DNA of 64,000 nucleotides from Parasalinivibrio latis. Its GTDB lineage: Bacteria > Pseudomonadota > Gammaproteobacteria > Enterobacterales > Vibrionaceae. The notes below the pieces were generated by a model. It made no database searches. It worked only from the letters and a program-made list of their open reading frames with translations, and was not told the DNA's origin. The position numbers and the translations under genes were made by a program. The DNA lies in NCBI RefSeq assembly GCF_036825535.1, contig NZ_CP098812.1:496001-560000 (forward strand), in the 5' to 3' direction. Positions 17,615-26,614 of the stretch are shown piece after piece. Every line of letters starts with the position of its first letter. Position 1 is the stretch's first letter.

Positions 17615-18268
17615 TTACCATTTTTTAACACCGTCAGGGGTGCCGACCAGTACGACATCGGCGCCGCGGTTAGCAAACAGGCCCACAGTCACAACGCCGG
17701 CAATAGCATTAATTTTGTCTTCCATTGCCTTTGGTTCTGTAATTTCCATGTTGTAGACATCAAGGATCACGTTGCCGTTATCAGTGACCACACCCTGTCG
17801 GTAACACGGGTCACCACCGAGTTTTACCAGCTCTCTTGCCACATAGGAGCGAGCCATAGGAATAACTTCAACCGGCAGAGGGAAAGTGCCTAAAACATCC
17901 ACTTCCTTGGTGTTATCGACGATACAGATGAATTTCTCTGCAATTGCAGCAACAATCTTTTCTCGGGTCAGGGCTGCACCGCCGCCTTTGATCATGTCTT
18001 TGGCTGCATTAATTTCATCGGCGCCGTCAACATAGATATCGAGGGAGGCTACTTCGTTTGCGTCAAAGACATTGATACCCAGATCTTTCAGGCGCTCAGT
18101 TGAAGCCTCAGAGCTGGATACTGCACCCTGGATCTGGTCTTTCATTGAGCCCAGGGCATCAATGAAGTGGTTAACCGTAGAACCGGTACCGACACCTACA
18201 ATGCTGCCTTTGGTCACGTATTCCAATGCTGCCTGGCCGGCGGCTTTTTTCATTTCGTCTTGGGTCAT
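17615..18268 (-). CDS. rpiA: Ribose-5-phosphate isomerase A
   Basis: Interconverts ribose-5-phosphate and ribulose-5-phosphate. The start at 18268 gives MTQDEMKKAAGQAALEYV and 217 residues, close to E. coli RpiA. It is preferred over a longer frame because AGGAGA lies 6 nt upstream. Visible motifs are VGVGTGSTVNHFI (near 23-35), DGADEIN (near 81-87) and the KGGGAALTREK loop (near 94-104). Gene order rpiA-serA matches E. coli. Confidence 0.96.
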   Translation of the reverse strand: MTQDEMKKAAGQAALEYVTKGSIVGVGTGSTVNHFIDALGSMKDQIQGAVSSSEASTERLKDLGINVFDANEVASLDIYVDGADEINAAKDMIKGGGAALTREKIVAAIAEKFICIVDNTKEVDVLGTFPLPVEVIPMARSYVARELVKLGGDPCYRQGVVTDNGNVILDVYNMEITEPKAMEDKINAIAGVVTVGLFANRGADVVLVGTPDGVKKW

Positions 18269-18400
18269 TGCCATTCTCCTGAAAAGCCCAAAGTCAGTGT
18301 CGGGATGAACAAACAGCAGTTTATTCAATCACGGGTTAGCTGGCGGGGATTATATCGAACCCGGCTAAGGGCGTCAGGGGCTAAAACTGTGATCCGGTTA

Positions 18401-18994
18401 TCAGTTCCACTGCCAGTGGCGGGAAGGGGTAATAATCTCCGGAAGCGGAACATCCCAGATTTCTGACGGGAGTTGGTCGACTTGCTGGCAGTCATGGGCA
18501 ATACCAACAGGGCGGGCACCCATACCGGTAGCAAACCAGGGGGCCAGTGTCCTGTCGTAGTACCCGCCGCCCATTCCCAGCCGCTGTCCCCTGTTATCGA
18601 AAGCAACCAGCGGGGTTCCAATGAGATCAAGCTGCTGCGGGGGGAGTACATCCCGGATGTCCAGTTTGGGTTCGGGAATACCGTAACGGTTGGCAACCAT
18701 CTGGCTGTCATTGCGGTAATGCAGGAATAACAGGTTCCCCGGGCTGAAAGGGTGGATCACCGGGAGGTAGACATTCTTTCCGGCCCGCCAGCATGCCTCA
18801 ATCAGGGGAAGGGTATCCAGTTCCCCGTCAACGGGGAGGTAAAGGGCGATATGCTGCGCCCCTGAAAATGCCGGCGACGAAATAAAACGCTGGCACAGCA
18901 TATTTGCTGCATGGATCTGCTGTTCCTGGGACAGTGAGCGGCGACGGCTCCGAATATCTTTTCTCAGTGCCTGGCGAAGATCCTGCGAAGGCAT
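18401..18994 (-). CDS. fau: 5-formyltetrahydrofolate cyclo-ligase
   Basis: Converts 5-formyl-THF to 5,10-methenyl-THF with ATP. It has 197 residues. RKDIRSRRRSL near the N-terminus and the signature RLGMGGGYYDRTLA (near 137-150) are intact. It follows zapA and the 6S RNA gene on the same strand, the conserved zapA-ssrS-fau order, and in E. coli is cotranscribed with 6S RNA. Confidence 0.95.
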   Translation of the reverse strand: MPSQDLRQALRKDIRSRRRSLSQEQQIHAANMLCQRFISSPAFSGAQHIALYLPVDGELDTLPLIEACWRAGKNVYLPVIHPFSPGNLLFLHYRNDSQMVANRYGIPEPKLDIRDVLPPQQLDLIGTPLVAFDNRGQRLGMGGGYYDRTLAPWFATGMGARPVGIAHDCQQVDQLPSEIWDVPLPEIITPSRHWQWN

Positions 18995-19112
18995 AGTGCA
19001 TCCTTTACATTGAGTCAGTTGGTTGGGGCTGATCTCATCGTAAAAGGAATGCTGCTTTCAGGAAAGCTTTGGAACCGGGTCTGTTGTAATAAAAACAGAC
19101 TGTTCAGGAAAG

Positions 19113-19296
19113 GTATACCCCCAGAGTGCCGTTGGAGTCTTAGCCCTTGAACCCTACGGTTCAAGGCGGGCCTGCAATACCGTCCGTAGGCTTCCCGGTA
19201 CGTGCCGGGCTTGCTCAATAGCCAGTAAGTACAAACCCTTTGGTGTTAACATCGGCTCAGGGACATCGACACCTGACGCACACCCCAGGGAGAATT
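19113..19296 (-). ncRNA. ssrS: 6S RNA
   Basis: The minus strand between zapA and fau carries the conserved 6S RNA blocks. CCCTGAGCCGAT follows the 5' arm and GAAGCCT is central. CTTGAACC and GGTTCAAGGG form the distal hairpin. The two ends pair over at least 12 positions (5' TCCCTGGGGTGT with the 3' ACTCTGGGGG region), giving the closing stem. The length of about 184 nt matches E. coli. The RNA mimics an open promoter and binds sigma-70 RNA polymerase. End positions are estimates to within a few bases. Confidence 0.9.
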
Positions 19297-19303
19297 CGTT
19301 TTA

Positions 19304-19606
19304 TCAGCTTTTGCTCTGTGAAAGCAAGGCCTGTTCAATCGTTGTTTGCAGCATATTAATTCGCTGCGTCATTTCTGCCATGTCATCAGCATTTTTATTG
19401 CGCTCACTGTGGAGCTCATAGCAGAGATTCAGGGCAGCGATAGTGACCAACTGCTCTGTGTTTGAAACTTTAGTGCGTCCGGCCAGTTCCTGCAAGCGTT
19501 TATCGACATCTTCTGCCGCACGCAACAACGCGTCCTCTTGCCCTTGCGGACAATTTACGCGCAGAGTGCGCCCAAAAATGGTGATCTCAACAGCTTGCGT
19601 GCTCAT
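19304..19606 (-). CDS. zapA: Cell division protein ZapA
   Basis: A 100-residue ZapA, which binds and bundles FtsZ filaments at the division ring. The N-terminal globular domain (VEITIFGRTLRVNCPQGQE) is followed by a C-terminal coiled coil from about residue 60. Position upstream of ssrS and divergent from ygfB is the conserved arrangement. The 253-bp gap to ygfB shows no gene. Confidence 0.93.
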   Translation of the reverse strand: MSTQAVEITIFGRTLRVNCPQGQEDALLRAAEDVDKRLQELAGRTKVSNTEQLVTIAALNLCYELHSERNKNADDMAEMTQRINMLQTTIEQALLSQSKS

Positions 19607-19859
19607 TGTCTCTTCTGGCTCCTGTCAGAGTGCGGGAAGCACCCTGTCGCAACGGAGGAAAACTATAGAAAATGAGGGTAGAAGTTTCAAGTGGTTCGGG
19701 GTGTTAGCGGGGCACAGGTGCCGCCTTTGCCAGCGTCTTTGTCAGAAATTGAGCGATTAGTCGGTTTCTTTTTCGGCGAGACGCAAGCAGCAGGGCAAAA
19801 TTTGCCGGGTATCGTGTTAGGATTACGCCGTTAATGAACAAACCTAAAAGGGCAAGACT

Positions 19860-20426
19860 GTGAGTGAGACCAACCGTCTGGATTACGAAAAAGCCGCCTC
19901 AACCCTGATGGCGAACAGCCTGGCTGTGTCGCCGGCGGAACTGCACGGATTGCTCTCCGGTATGCTGTGTGGCGGCATGTCACCGGAAGGTACCGACTGG
20001 CTGCCAATGCTGTATGACTTTACCAATGATGGCATGGGTTGGCCGGAAGCCCCGCGTGAGCTGGCAATCAGCTGTTTTGACTCGCTGGTTGAATCCCTGA
20101 ATGACGACAGCCTGGGATTTGCCATGTGGCTGCCGGAAAATGCCGGTGTTGTTGAACATGCCGAAGCACTGAGCGAGTGGGTAAATACATTTATGGCAGG
20201 CCTGGGCCTTGCAGGGATCAAAATGGGTGAACTCAGTGCCGAAAGCAAGGAAGCACTGGAAGACCTCCGTGAAATTGCGCAACTTGGCGTAGATGAAGAC
20301 GACGATATGGAAGAGCAGGCCAACCTGCTTGAACAGGTTGCCGAACATGTTCGTATGTGTGCGCTGGTTCTCCATGCAGAACTGGGTAAAAAACTGAAAG
20401 CGGATGAGAGCCGTACCCTGCACTAA
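19860..20426 (+). CDS. ygfB: UPF0149 family protein YgfB
   Basis: A 188-residue YecA/YgfB-family protein with a GTG start (AAAGGGCAAGACT precedes it). The family signature SPAELHGLLSGMLCGG is near residues 21-36. The C-terminal EDDDMEEQANLLEQVAEHVRM segment is acidic and helical. Work in Pseudomonas links YgfB to regulation of beta-lactamase-related genes; the general role is unsettled. In E. coli ygfB is followed by pepP; here ubiH comes directly, 59 bp later. Confidence 0.9.
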   Translation: MSETNRLDYEKAASTLMANSLAVSPAELHGLLSGMLCGGMSPEGTDWLPMLYDFTNDGMGWPEAPRELAISCFDSLVESLNDDSLGFAMWLPENAGVVEHAEALSEWVNTFMAGLGLAGIKMGELSAESKEALEDLREIAQLGVDEDDDMEEQANLLEQVAEHVRMCALVLHAELGKKLKADESRTLH

Positions 20427-20485
20427 TCAGGTACACGAAATAGCTCAGGTACACAAAACAGCAATGGTTCAGGACTGAGGCAGAC

Positions 20486-21688
20486 ATGAAGCATTACGAT
20501 GTGGTCATCGCCGGTGGGGCCATGGCCGGTGCAACACTGGCACTGGCATTGAACAGGTTATCCCGGCACAAATTAGATGGCAGAGAACTCGCCATCGCCG
20601 TAGTGGAAGCTGTAGCGCCGGAGTTGGACAGCCACCCAGGCTATGATGCCCGCAGCATTGCCCTTGCGCTTGGCTCCTGCCGTCAACTGGATGACATCGG
20701 CATCTGGCAGGCGCTTGAACCATTTGCGACCCCTATCAAACATATCCATGTGTCTGACCGAGGCCATTGCGGGATGGCTTCAATCGCCGCCCCGGAATAC
20801 GGAGTCCCATTCCTCGGCAATGTGGTTGAACTGGCTGACTGTGGCAGGGTTTTCCATGACGCCATGTCAGTGGTCGATAACATTACCCTCTATTGTCCGG
20901 ACAGCGTCACTGATGTTACCCGGAGTGAAGAAAAGGTCAGTGTAACCCTGGAATCAGGTGAGATTATGGAAGCCGGTCTGCTGGTGGCGGCCGACGGCGC
21001 TGTCTCTGCCAGTTGTGATGCTCTCGGTATCACCAGGGATGAACACGATTTCAGCCAGGTAGCAGTGATTGCCAATGTCTCGACGTCGGAACGTCATCAG
21101 GGGCGGGCTTTTGAACGCTTTACCGAGCACGGTCCGGTTGCTTTGTTGCCGATGTCCCAAGGGCGCAGTTCATTGGTTTGGTGCTTGCCACCACACGAAG
21201 TGGAAGACTTACTTCGGATGGACGATGAAGCCTTTGCCAATCGGCTTCAACAGGCCTTTGGCTGGCGCCTGGGCGAAATTACCCAGGTTGGCGAGCGTTT
21301 TGCGTACCCGCTTATTTTGCGAAGGGCTACCCGTACCACCAGCCACAGGTTTGCGGTGGTGGGGAATGCAGCCCAAACACTGCACCCTATAGCCGGACAG
21401 GGGTTTAACCTCGGTCTTCGCGATGTGATGAGCCTTGCAGAAGAGGTTGTTGCCGGGCTGGCTCGTGGTGAGCGGGCTGGGGATTTTGGACAGTTAAGCC
21501 GTTACCGCCAGCGAAGGGAGCAGGACAGGGAAGAAACTGTAATGCTGACAGCCGGGCTGGTTTATGGGTTTTCCTCTCCCTCAAAACTGCTTGCTGCAGG
21601 CCGGAACCTCGGCTTGATGGCAATGGCTGGCAGCCAAACACTCAAAACACCTTTAGTACAACGGACAATGGGACTGGTAACACGATGA
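20486..21688 (+). CDS. ubiH: 2-octaprenyl-6-methoxyphenol hydroxylase UbiH
   Basis: FAD monooxygenase of ubiquinone synthesis, 400 residues. The N-terminal dinucleotide motif is VVIAGGAMAGATLA. The family motifs DG (VAADGAVSASCDALG, near 168-182) and the second FAD site AQTLHPIAGQGFNLGLRD (near 295-312) are intact. It overlaps ubiI by 4 bp (ATGA). UbiH and UbiI hydroxylate different ring positions and both take part in the aerobic Ubi complex. Confidence 0.94.
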   Translation: MKHYDVVIAGGAMAGATLALALNRLSRHKLDGRELAIAVVEAVAPELDSHPGYDARSIALALGSCRQLDDIGIWQALEPFATPIKHIHVSDRGHCGMASIAAPEYGVPFLGNVVELADCGRVFHDAMSVVDNITLYCPDSVTDVTRSEEKVSVTLESGEIMEAGLLVAADGAVSASCDALGITRDEHDFSQVAVIANVSTSERHQGRAFERFTEHGPVALLPMSQGRSSLVWCLPPHEVEDLLRMDDEAFANRLQQAFGWRLGEITQVGERFAYPLILRRATRTTSHRFAVVGNAAQTLHPIAGQGFNLGLRDVMSLAEEVVAGLARGERAGDFGQLSRYRQRREQDREETVMLTAGLVYGFSSPSKLLAAGRNLGLMAMAGSQTLKTPLVQRTMGLVTR

Positions 21689-22899
21689 TGATGAAGAGTG
21701 TCGATATCGCCATTATTGGCGGCGGTATGGTTGGACTGACGCTGGCGGCTGCATTGGCCGATACGGAATTGCGTGTTGCCGTTATTGAAGGGTTCCTGCC
21801 GGATGAGACCCTCAATCCACTGCCGGATATTCGGGTTTCAGCCCTCAGCCGGGCGAGTGAGCGGATCTTTCGCCGTGTTGGGGCCTGGGATGGCATAACC
21901 TCCCGCCGGGCGGCCCCATACGTGGCAATGAAGGTTTGGGAGCAGGACAGCTTTGCCAATATCGGATTCCGGGCAGATGATCTCGGCCAGCCGGATTTGG
22001 GGCACATCGTGGAAAACCGGGCTATCCAACTGGCACTGCTGGACCGGGTAAAGCGCCTGGGTAATGTTGAATTGTTTGCACCTGACCGCTGCCAATCCCT
22101 GGCGATGGGGGAAAATGAAGCCTGGCTGACACTGGAATCTGGTCAGTCACTCACGGCCAAACTGGTGGTCGGCGCGGATGGTGCAAATTCCTGGCTGCGC
22201 AGCAAAGCCGACATCCCACTCACCTGGCGGGATTACGGCCACAGCGCCCTGGTTGCCAATATCCGTTGTAGCGAACCACATGACGGCGTTGCCCGCCAGA
22301 TCTTTACACCGGAAGGCCCCCTGGCGTTTCTGCCGCTGTCTGAGCCGGAGTTGTGTTCCATTGTGTGGTCACTGCCACCGGAAAAGGCTGACTTGCTGGT
22401 GGCAATGGACGAGGAAAGCTTTAACAGGCAGCTGACAGTGGCGTTTGATAACCAGCTCGGTCTTTGCCGGGTTGAAGGCGACCGAGCCGCTTTCCCGCTT
22501 AAGATGCGTTATGCACGGGACTTCGCCAAAAACCGGATTGCCCTGGTCGGCGATGCTGCCCATACCATTCACCCGTTGGCTGGGCAGGGAGTAAACCTTG
22601 GGATTTTGGATGCAGCCTCCCTGGCTGAAGACCTGATACTGCTCTGGCAACAGGGAAAAGACATTGGCCTTCACGAAAACCTTCGCCATTATGAACGCTG
22701 GCGCAAAGCCGAGGCAGCCAAGATGATCGCTGCCATGCAGGGGTTCCGCGAATTGTTCGATGGTGCAAACCCGCTAAAGAAACTGGTGCGTGGAATAGGC
22801 ATGGTTGCTGCCGATACGTTACCGGGAGTAAAACAACAGTTTATGTTGCGAGCCCTGGGTCTTGAGGGTGATTTACCAGCGTTGGCCAAATCACAGTAG
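21685..22899 (+). CDS. ubiI: 2-octaprenylphenol hydroxylase UbiI (VisC)
   Basis: Paralogue of UbiH, 404 residues, hydroxylating C5 of the ubiquinone precursor ring. Motifs: IIGGGMVGLTLAAAL at residues 9-23, GADGANSWLR near 162-171 and GDAAHTIHPLAGQGVNLGILD near 285-305. Three consecutive ATG codons start the frame; the first overlaps the ubiH stop. A terminator follows at 22932. In E. coli the next genes are gcvT-gcvH-gcvP; here only gcvH follows. Confidence 0.94.
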   Translation: MMMKSVDIAIIGGGMVGLTLAAALADTELRVAVIEGFLPDETLNPLPDIRVSALSRASERIFRRVGAWDGITSRRAAPYVAMKVWEQDSFANIGFRADDLGQPDLGHIVENRAIQLALLDRVKRLGNVELFAPDRCQSLAMGENEAWLTLESGQSLTAKLVVGADGANSWLRSKADIPLTWRDYGHSALVANIRCSEPHDGVARQIFTPEGPLAFLPLSEPELCSIVWSLPPEKADLLVAMDEESFNRQLTVAFDNQLGLCRVEGDRAAFPLKMRYARDFAKNRIALVGDAAHTIHPLAGQGVNLGILDAASLAEDLILLWQQGKDIGLHENLRHYERWRKAEAAKMIAAMQGFRELFDGANPLKKLVRGIGMVAADTLPGVKQQFMLRALGLEGDLPALAKSQ

Positions 22900-22931
22900 A
22901 TCCCGGCTATTTGGCGGTGATCTTAATAGGT

Positions 22932-22959
22932 AAGCCAGTCAATCGACTGGCTTTTTTAT
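22932..22959 (+). terminator. Rho-independent terminator of ubiI
   Basis: A 9-bp stem AAGCCAGTC / GACTGGCTT with a 4-nt loop and six T, 32 bp after ubiI. Confidence 0.92.
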
Positions 22960-23155
22960 TACTGCCAGATTCTCTTGATCAACTTAAAACTATTGCCGGA
23001 TTATCGGAATATTTCCTTGCAGACTTTAAGGCTGTCTTCTAACTTGGCTTTAGTAGACACAAACCGGTGTTGGGCGAGCTACCGTACATATTCCTGTCTG
23101 ACGGTTGATCGCTTGGCTCACCACGGCCGGAAGATTTAAGGAAGGATCGAGAAAA

Positions 23156-23548
23156 ATGAGCAACGTTCCCACAGAATTGAGCTTTACCAATACCCATGAA
23201 TGGGTGCGCCCGGAAGGTGATGGCGTGTTCACCATCGGCATTACGGATCATGCCCAGGCACTGCTGGGTGATATGGTATTTATTGACACCCCTGATGTCG
23301 GTAGCCAGGTAGATGCCGGTGATGATGCTGCAGTAGCAGAATCGGTAAAAGCGGCTTCAGATATCTATTCGCCACTGACTGGGGAAGTGATTGCCATCAA
23401 CGAAGATCTGGAAGGGTCGCCGGAATTGGTGAACTCAGACCCTTATGGTGACGGTTGGCTGTTTCAGGTGAAAGCTGATGATCCGGCAGAGCTGGATGAG
23501 TTGCTTTCAGCTGAAGATTACGAAGCGATGATAGAGGAAGACGAGTAG
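23156..23548 (+). CDS. gcvH: Glycine cleavage system H protein
   Basis: Lipoyl carrier that shuttles the aminomethyl group between the P, T and L proteins. It has 130 residues. The lipoylation lysine lies in AESVKAASDIYSPL (near residue 65). The start is set at 23156 (GGAAGGATCGAGAAAA precedes the ATG), not at the longer upstream frame. gcvT and gcvP are not in the window, although gcvH holds the E. coli position after ubiI. I looked for a glycine riboswitch in the 200-bp leader and saw none. Confidence 0.95.
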   Translation: MSNVPTELSFTNTHEWVRPEGDGVFTIGITDHAQALLGDMVFIDTPDVGSQVDAGDDAAVAESVKAASDIYSPLTGEVIAINEDLEGSPELVNSDPYGDGWLFQVKADDPAELDELLSAEDYEAMIEEDE

Positions 23549-23578
23549 TCTTTGCCCGCATTCCGGTAATCTTAAACG

Positions 23579-23618
23579 AAAAACCCCGGCCATGCAGACC
23601 GGGGTTTTGGTTGTTTTT
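23579..23618 (+). terminator. Rho-independent terminator of gcvH
   Basis: A 10-bp stem AAAACCCCGG / CCGGGGTTTT with a 9-nt loop, followed by TTTTGGTTGTTTTT, 31 bp after the gcvH stop. Confidence 0.92.
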
Positions 23619-23638
23619 ATGACCTGTCTACCCAGGTC

Positions 23639-23845
23639 TTAATACTCCAAGGCACGCATTCTTCTTATTTCCTGGTTTACTTCCTTAACCGTCCGGTAGT
23701 GCCTGTGCTCAGGCTTTATCGGAACCAGCAACATGCCTTCATTGAACTCGAATCCACCGCGTCCCGCGATATAGACCCGACCACTGAAAAGCCGGCTGAC
23801 ATGTTTAGCGATCAGTTTTGGAATGTAACGCTTAAAAATGCGCAT
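23639..23845 (-). CDS. Small basic protein of unknown function
   Basis: A 68-residue frame starting MRIFKRYIPKLIAKHVSRLF, rich in Arg and Lys, with an amphipathic N-terminal helix. A middle stretch (GRVYIAGRGGFEFNEGMLLV) looks like short beta strands and the C-terminus is charged. I do not recognise a family. AGGGGAGAAA precedes the ATG as a good ribosome binding site on the minus strand. It converges with gcvH across that gene's terminator. The even composition and the binding site suggest a real gene, but this is unproven. Confidence 0.55.
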   Translation of the reverse strand: MRIFKRYIPKLIAKHVSRLFSGRVYIAGRGGFEFNEGMLLVPIKPEHRHYRTVKEVNQEIRRMRALEY

Positions 23846-23997
23846 TTTCTCCCCTTGCAGCTGTATGTCCGTGTACGGCGCACATTATATCTGCCTAATG
23901 ATGACGGCACTGTGACTCCTGTGCCTTCCTCACCAAATAGACCGGGGTATTTGGTGTATTAGTTCAAAAAACTGAAATTTACCGGATGTTGGCTCTG

Positions 23998-24942
23998 CTA
24001 ATGAAGATTTCTAAGGCGGGATACTTCATATTCAATGGTTTGGGTAACCTGTTCCCTTAACCAATTGATTCTAGGGTTGGAAGAGTCAGATGTACGCCAA
24101 ATTAGACGGATGTCGAAGTTTGCAACTGGAATGGGTGGGGGGCTGAGAACAAGGTTATCGTCAAAGCTGTCTATTCTTGCCATCAGTTCCGCGACGATAC
24201 ACAGCAGATTGCGCCCTTTTAACAGGCGTCTTACGGTAAGGAAACGTTGTGACCCCATAGCAACATGGCGGCTGAATCCCATTTCACTGAGGGTTTTGTC
24301 TACCGGGCTCTGCAGTCTGCCGTCGGCGGTGACCAGTGCATGAGGGGTTAACAGGTAGTCAGAAAGTGGTATCGGTGCGCAGAGGCCGGTGGCTTCAGCG
24401 TCGAACAGACAGACGTGCTGTTCTTCATAAATTTTCTGGTTACTGAAACGGGCAGTGTTTTCCGGCTCCATTGCGCCGATCACTACATCAACATCATTGT
24501 CGTTGAGTGCTTTTTGATAGTTTTCCCTGTCAACAGGCCGAAAACTCAACTGGCAGCCTGGAGCTTCCTTTATCAACCGGTCAAAAAGCGCCGGTGCGAA
24601 GATCAGCTCTGCATAGTCCGTCAGGCCAATACGCAGCGATCCGGTAAAGGCTGCCGGGTCAAAATGCGCTGATTTTAAGATACGGTGTGTGATGGTGTTG
24701 AGCACCTCTTCAATAACGGGAGCCACTTCCTTGGCCCTGGCTGTCGGCACCATTTCGTGGCCCTGGCGGATAAACAGCGGGTCATCAAGCAAAGTACGTA
24801 AACGTGCCAGTGAATGGCTCATGGCGGATTGGCCTACGGCTACTTTATCCGCGGCTCGCGTTACGCTGCGCGTTTCCATCAAGGCATCGAATACAATCAG
24901 CAGGTTGAGGTCTATGGCGCGCCAGTTAACGTCTTTCATCAC
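23998..24942 (-). CDS. LysR-type transcriptional regulator
   Basis: A 314-residue LysR regulator with the winged helix (residues about 10-68, including TRSVTRAADKVAVGQSAMSH) and a C-terminal substrate-binding domain. The DLNLLIVFDALMETRSVTRAA start is typical of the LeuO/NodD-like branch. The start overlaps the stop of the upstream YbaK-like gene: GTG at 24942 (GTGA) or ATG at 24939 (TGATG). Target genes and inducer cannot be read. LysR regulators often act on a divergent neighbour, but here the linked gene is upstream in the same operon. Confidence 0.88.
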   Translation of the reverse strand: MMKDVNWRAIDLNLLIVFDALMETRSVTRAADKVAVGQSAMSHSLARLRTLLDDPLFIRQGHEMVPTARAKEVAPVIEEVLNTITHRILKSAHFDPAAFTGSLRIGLTDYAELIFAPALFDRLIKEAPGCQLSFRPVDRENYQKALNDNDVDVVIGAMEPENTARFSNQKIYEEQHVCLFDAEATGLCAPIPLSDYLLTPHALVTADGRLQSPVDKTLSEMGFSRHVAMGSQRFLTVRRLLKGRNLLCIVAELMARIDSFDDNLVLSPPPIPVANFDIRLIWRTSDSSNPRINWLREQVTQTIEYEVSRLRNLH

Positions 24943-25415
24943 AGCCTTTCTTGATCTCGGCAGATGTCAGCCAGTTGCGGTTTACACAGCGCCATCAGGT
25001 CATCCAGCGCCAGTTCTATACCGGCCATACGGTCGCCTGAACTGATGTTTACCGTTCTGTGGGCGAGCAACTGCCTGTCAAATATGACGGGCAGTTGTGT
25101 TGCCAGTGCGATAGGGGCAACCGCCCCAATCTGGAAACCGGTAACTCTCAGGACGTCGTCGCTGTCGGCACAGGTCATACGGCGGCAGTTAAACTGGGCA
25201 CGAACCCGTTTGGGGTCTACCTGTTTCAGGCCCGGTACACAAGCGAGGGCATAGAGGCCGCCCATGTCACGGACAAGAATGGATTTGACCATCTGTTCCG
25301 GTACGACACCCCGTTGCCTGGCTGCATCCTCGACCGTGAAAACCGGCTGGCTGTGGGGAAGCAACGTAAAAGGAACCTGGTGCTGTTCGAGCAGTGAGAT
25401 AACCGGGGTTTGCAT
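24939..25415 (-). CDS. YbaK/EbsC-family protein
   Basis: A 158-residue protein of the YbaK/aminoacyl-tRNA-editing superfamily. The N-terminus HSQPVFTVEDAARQRGVVPEQM and the conserved lysine in QMVKSILVRD (near residue 44) match the fold; VTGFQIGAVAPIAL (near 90-103) is the family glycine loop. It is distinct in sequence from the YbaK-like protein at 13146. It overlaps the LysR gene and lies 3 bp after ygfZ, so ygfZ, this gene and the LysR gene form one minus-strand run. Substrate not determinable. Confidence 0.82.
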   Translation of the reverse strand: MQTPVISLLEQHQVPFTLLPHSQPVFTVEDAARQRGVVPEQMVKSILVRDMGGLYALACVPGLKQVDPKRVRAQFNCRRMTCADSDDVLRVTGFQIGAVAPIALATQLPVIFDRQLLAHRTVNISSGDRMAGIELALDDLMALCKPQLADICRDQERL

Positions 25416-25418
25416 CGA

Positions 25419-26393
25419 TTATTCGTCATCCAGTGAATATGGCAGTGGCAAGCGTTGCCATACAGCATCCTGGCCTTCGAGGCGGAATGCCGTTTCTTCT
25501 TCAAGGTTGTTTGGCAGTACGGCCAGTGCCAGTGCCTGACCGTCAGCGAACAGGTAGCCTGCTACAACGGTACCACCGCTGCGCCAGTTCTCACCCACCT
25601 GACGTTCGAACATGTCACCGGCTTTGGGGGCATTGGGGGCCTCTCCGGCCAACAGGTACATGGCGCGCTTGTTTATGCCACGGTACTTGGCGCGGGCAAC
25701 TGTTTCCTGGCCGGTGTAACAGCCTTTGCTGAAGCTGACACCGCCGACTGCCTGCAGGTTCATCGCCTGAGGGATGTGCTCTGCACTGGTTTCAGCTTCA
25801 ATACGAGGCAAGGCTGCCTTGATGTCAAACAGATCCCAGAGGGTATTGTCAGCCAGGACGGCGGTGTCCAAAGTTGCGAGAACTTTGTCAGCCCCTTCCC
25901 GGTTCACAGCCAACAACCACTGGTTTTCCGCTACCAGAGCCGCCGTGCCAACAGCGTTGTGGCGCACTTCGCCACCTTCACCAAACAAGGTGTCTACCGC
26001 ACTGCCTGCTTCGGTGCCGGTCAGGCCCAGCAGGATGTCTTCGCTGATGGCAAAAGTGATCTTGGAAAATATCGCGTATTTACGGATTTCATTCAATTCA
26101 GTTTCTGCCTGGGACGCAGGCATGCTGTACGCCAGTCCGTCACGGTGATGGAACAGGCGGAATGCGGCCCACATCTTCCCTTTGGCATCGCAGTGCGCAG
26201 CCATGGTAGATTCGGTGTCACCGAGGGCTGTGACATCGCAGGTAAACTGTCCCTGAAGGTACTTTACGGTGTCTTCACCACTTGCAGTAATCAACGACCA
26301 GTTATCCAGTGCAATAACAGCCAGTGCGGGCAGTGGATCTTTGTGCCCAATAGGCTGCGCAGTAAAAGCTTGGTTTTCGTACCAGGTGGTCAT
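25419..26393 (-). CDS. ygfZ: Folate-binding Fe-S protein YgfZ
   Basis: GcvT-like folate-binding protein that supports assembly or repair of some Fe-S enzymes such as MiaB. It has 324 residues, with the signature KGCYTGQETVAR near residues 225-236, including the conserved Cys. YLQGQFTCDVTAL near 46-58 is also typical. It is divergent from sdhE-cptA, the conserved E. coli arrangement; the 221-bp gap between shows no further gene. Confidence 0.93.
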   Translation of the reverse strand: MTTWYENQAFTAQPIGHKDPLPALAVIALDNWSLITASGEDTVKYLQGQFTCDVTALGDTESTMAAHCDAKGKMWAAFRLFHHRDGLAYSMPASQAETELNEIRKYAIFSKITFAISEDILLGLTGTEAGSAVDTLFGEGGEVRHNAVGTAALVAENQWLLAVNREGADKVLATLDTAVLADNTLWDLFDIKAALPRIEAETSAEHIPQAMNLQAVGGVSFSKGCYTGQETVARAKYRGINKRAMYLLAGEAPNAPKAGDMFERQVGENWRSGGTVVAGYLFADGQALALAVLPNNLEEETAFRLEGQDAVWQRLPLPYSLDDE

Positions 26394-26614
26394 TGTTTTT
26401 CCCTCTGTATTCTGATGGGGTTATGGTAATCCCAAGGCCGAATTTTGTCAGCACAGGGAAAGTAAGGGTTTATAACATTTAAGCTGAATATGCAGAGTGG
26501 CCGGGCAATATCGCATCTTGGACGATTGAATCTGGGCGCACAGCGATAACAGGGGTAAACTCTGGCTCAATAAATCCAATTGGTATAAGAAACACTAATT
26601 TATCTGAGGACACC

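Noticed and set aside
22960..23155. Possible glycine riboswitch upstream of gcvH
   Set aside because: I could not find the conserved glycine aptamer blocks or a tandem arrangement; the leader looks unstructured.
25455..26429. 324-residue plus-strand frame inside ygfZ
   Set aside because: Shadow of ygfZ, same length range and no independent support.
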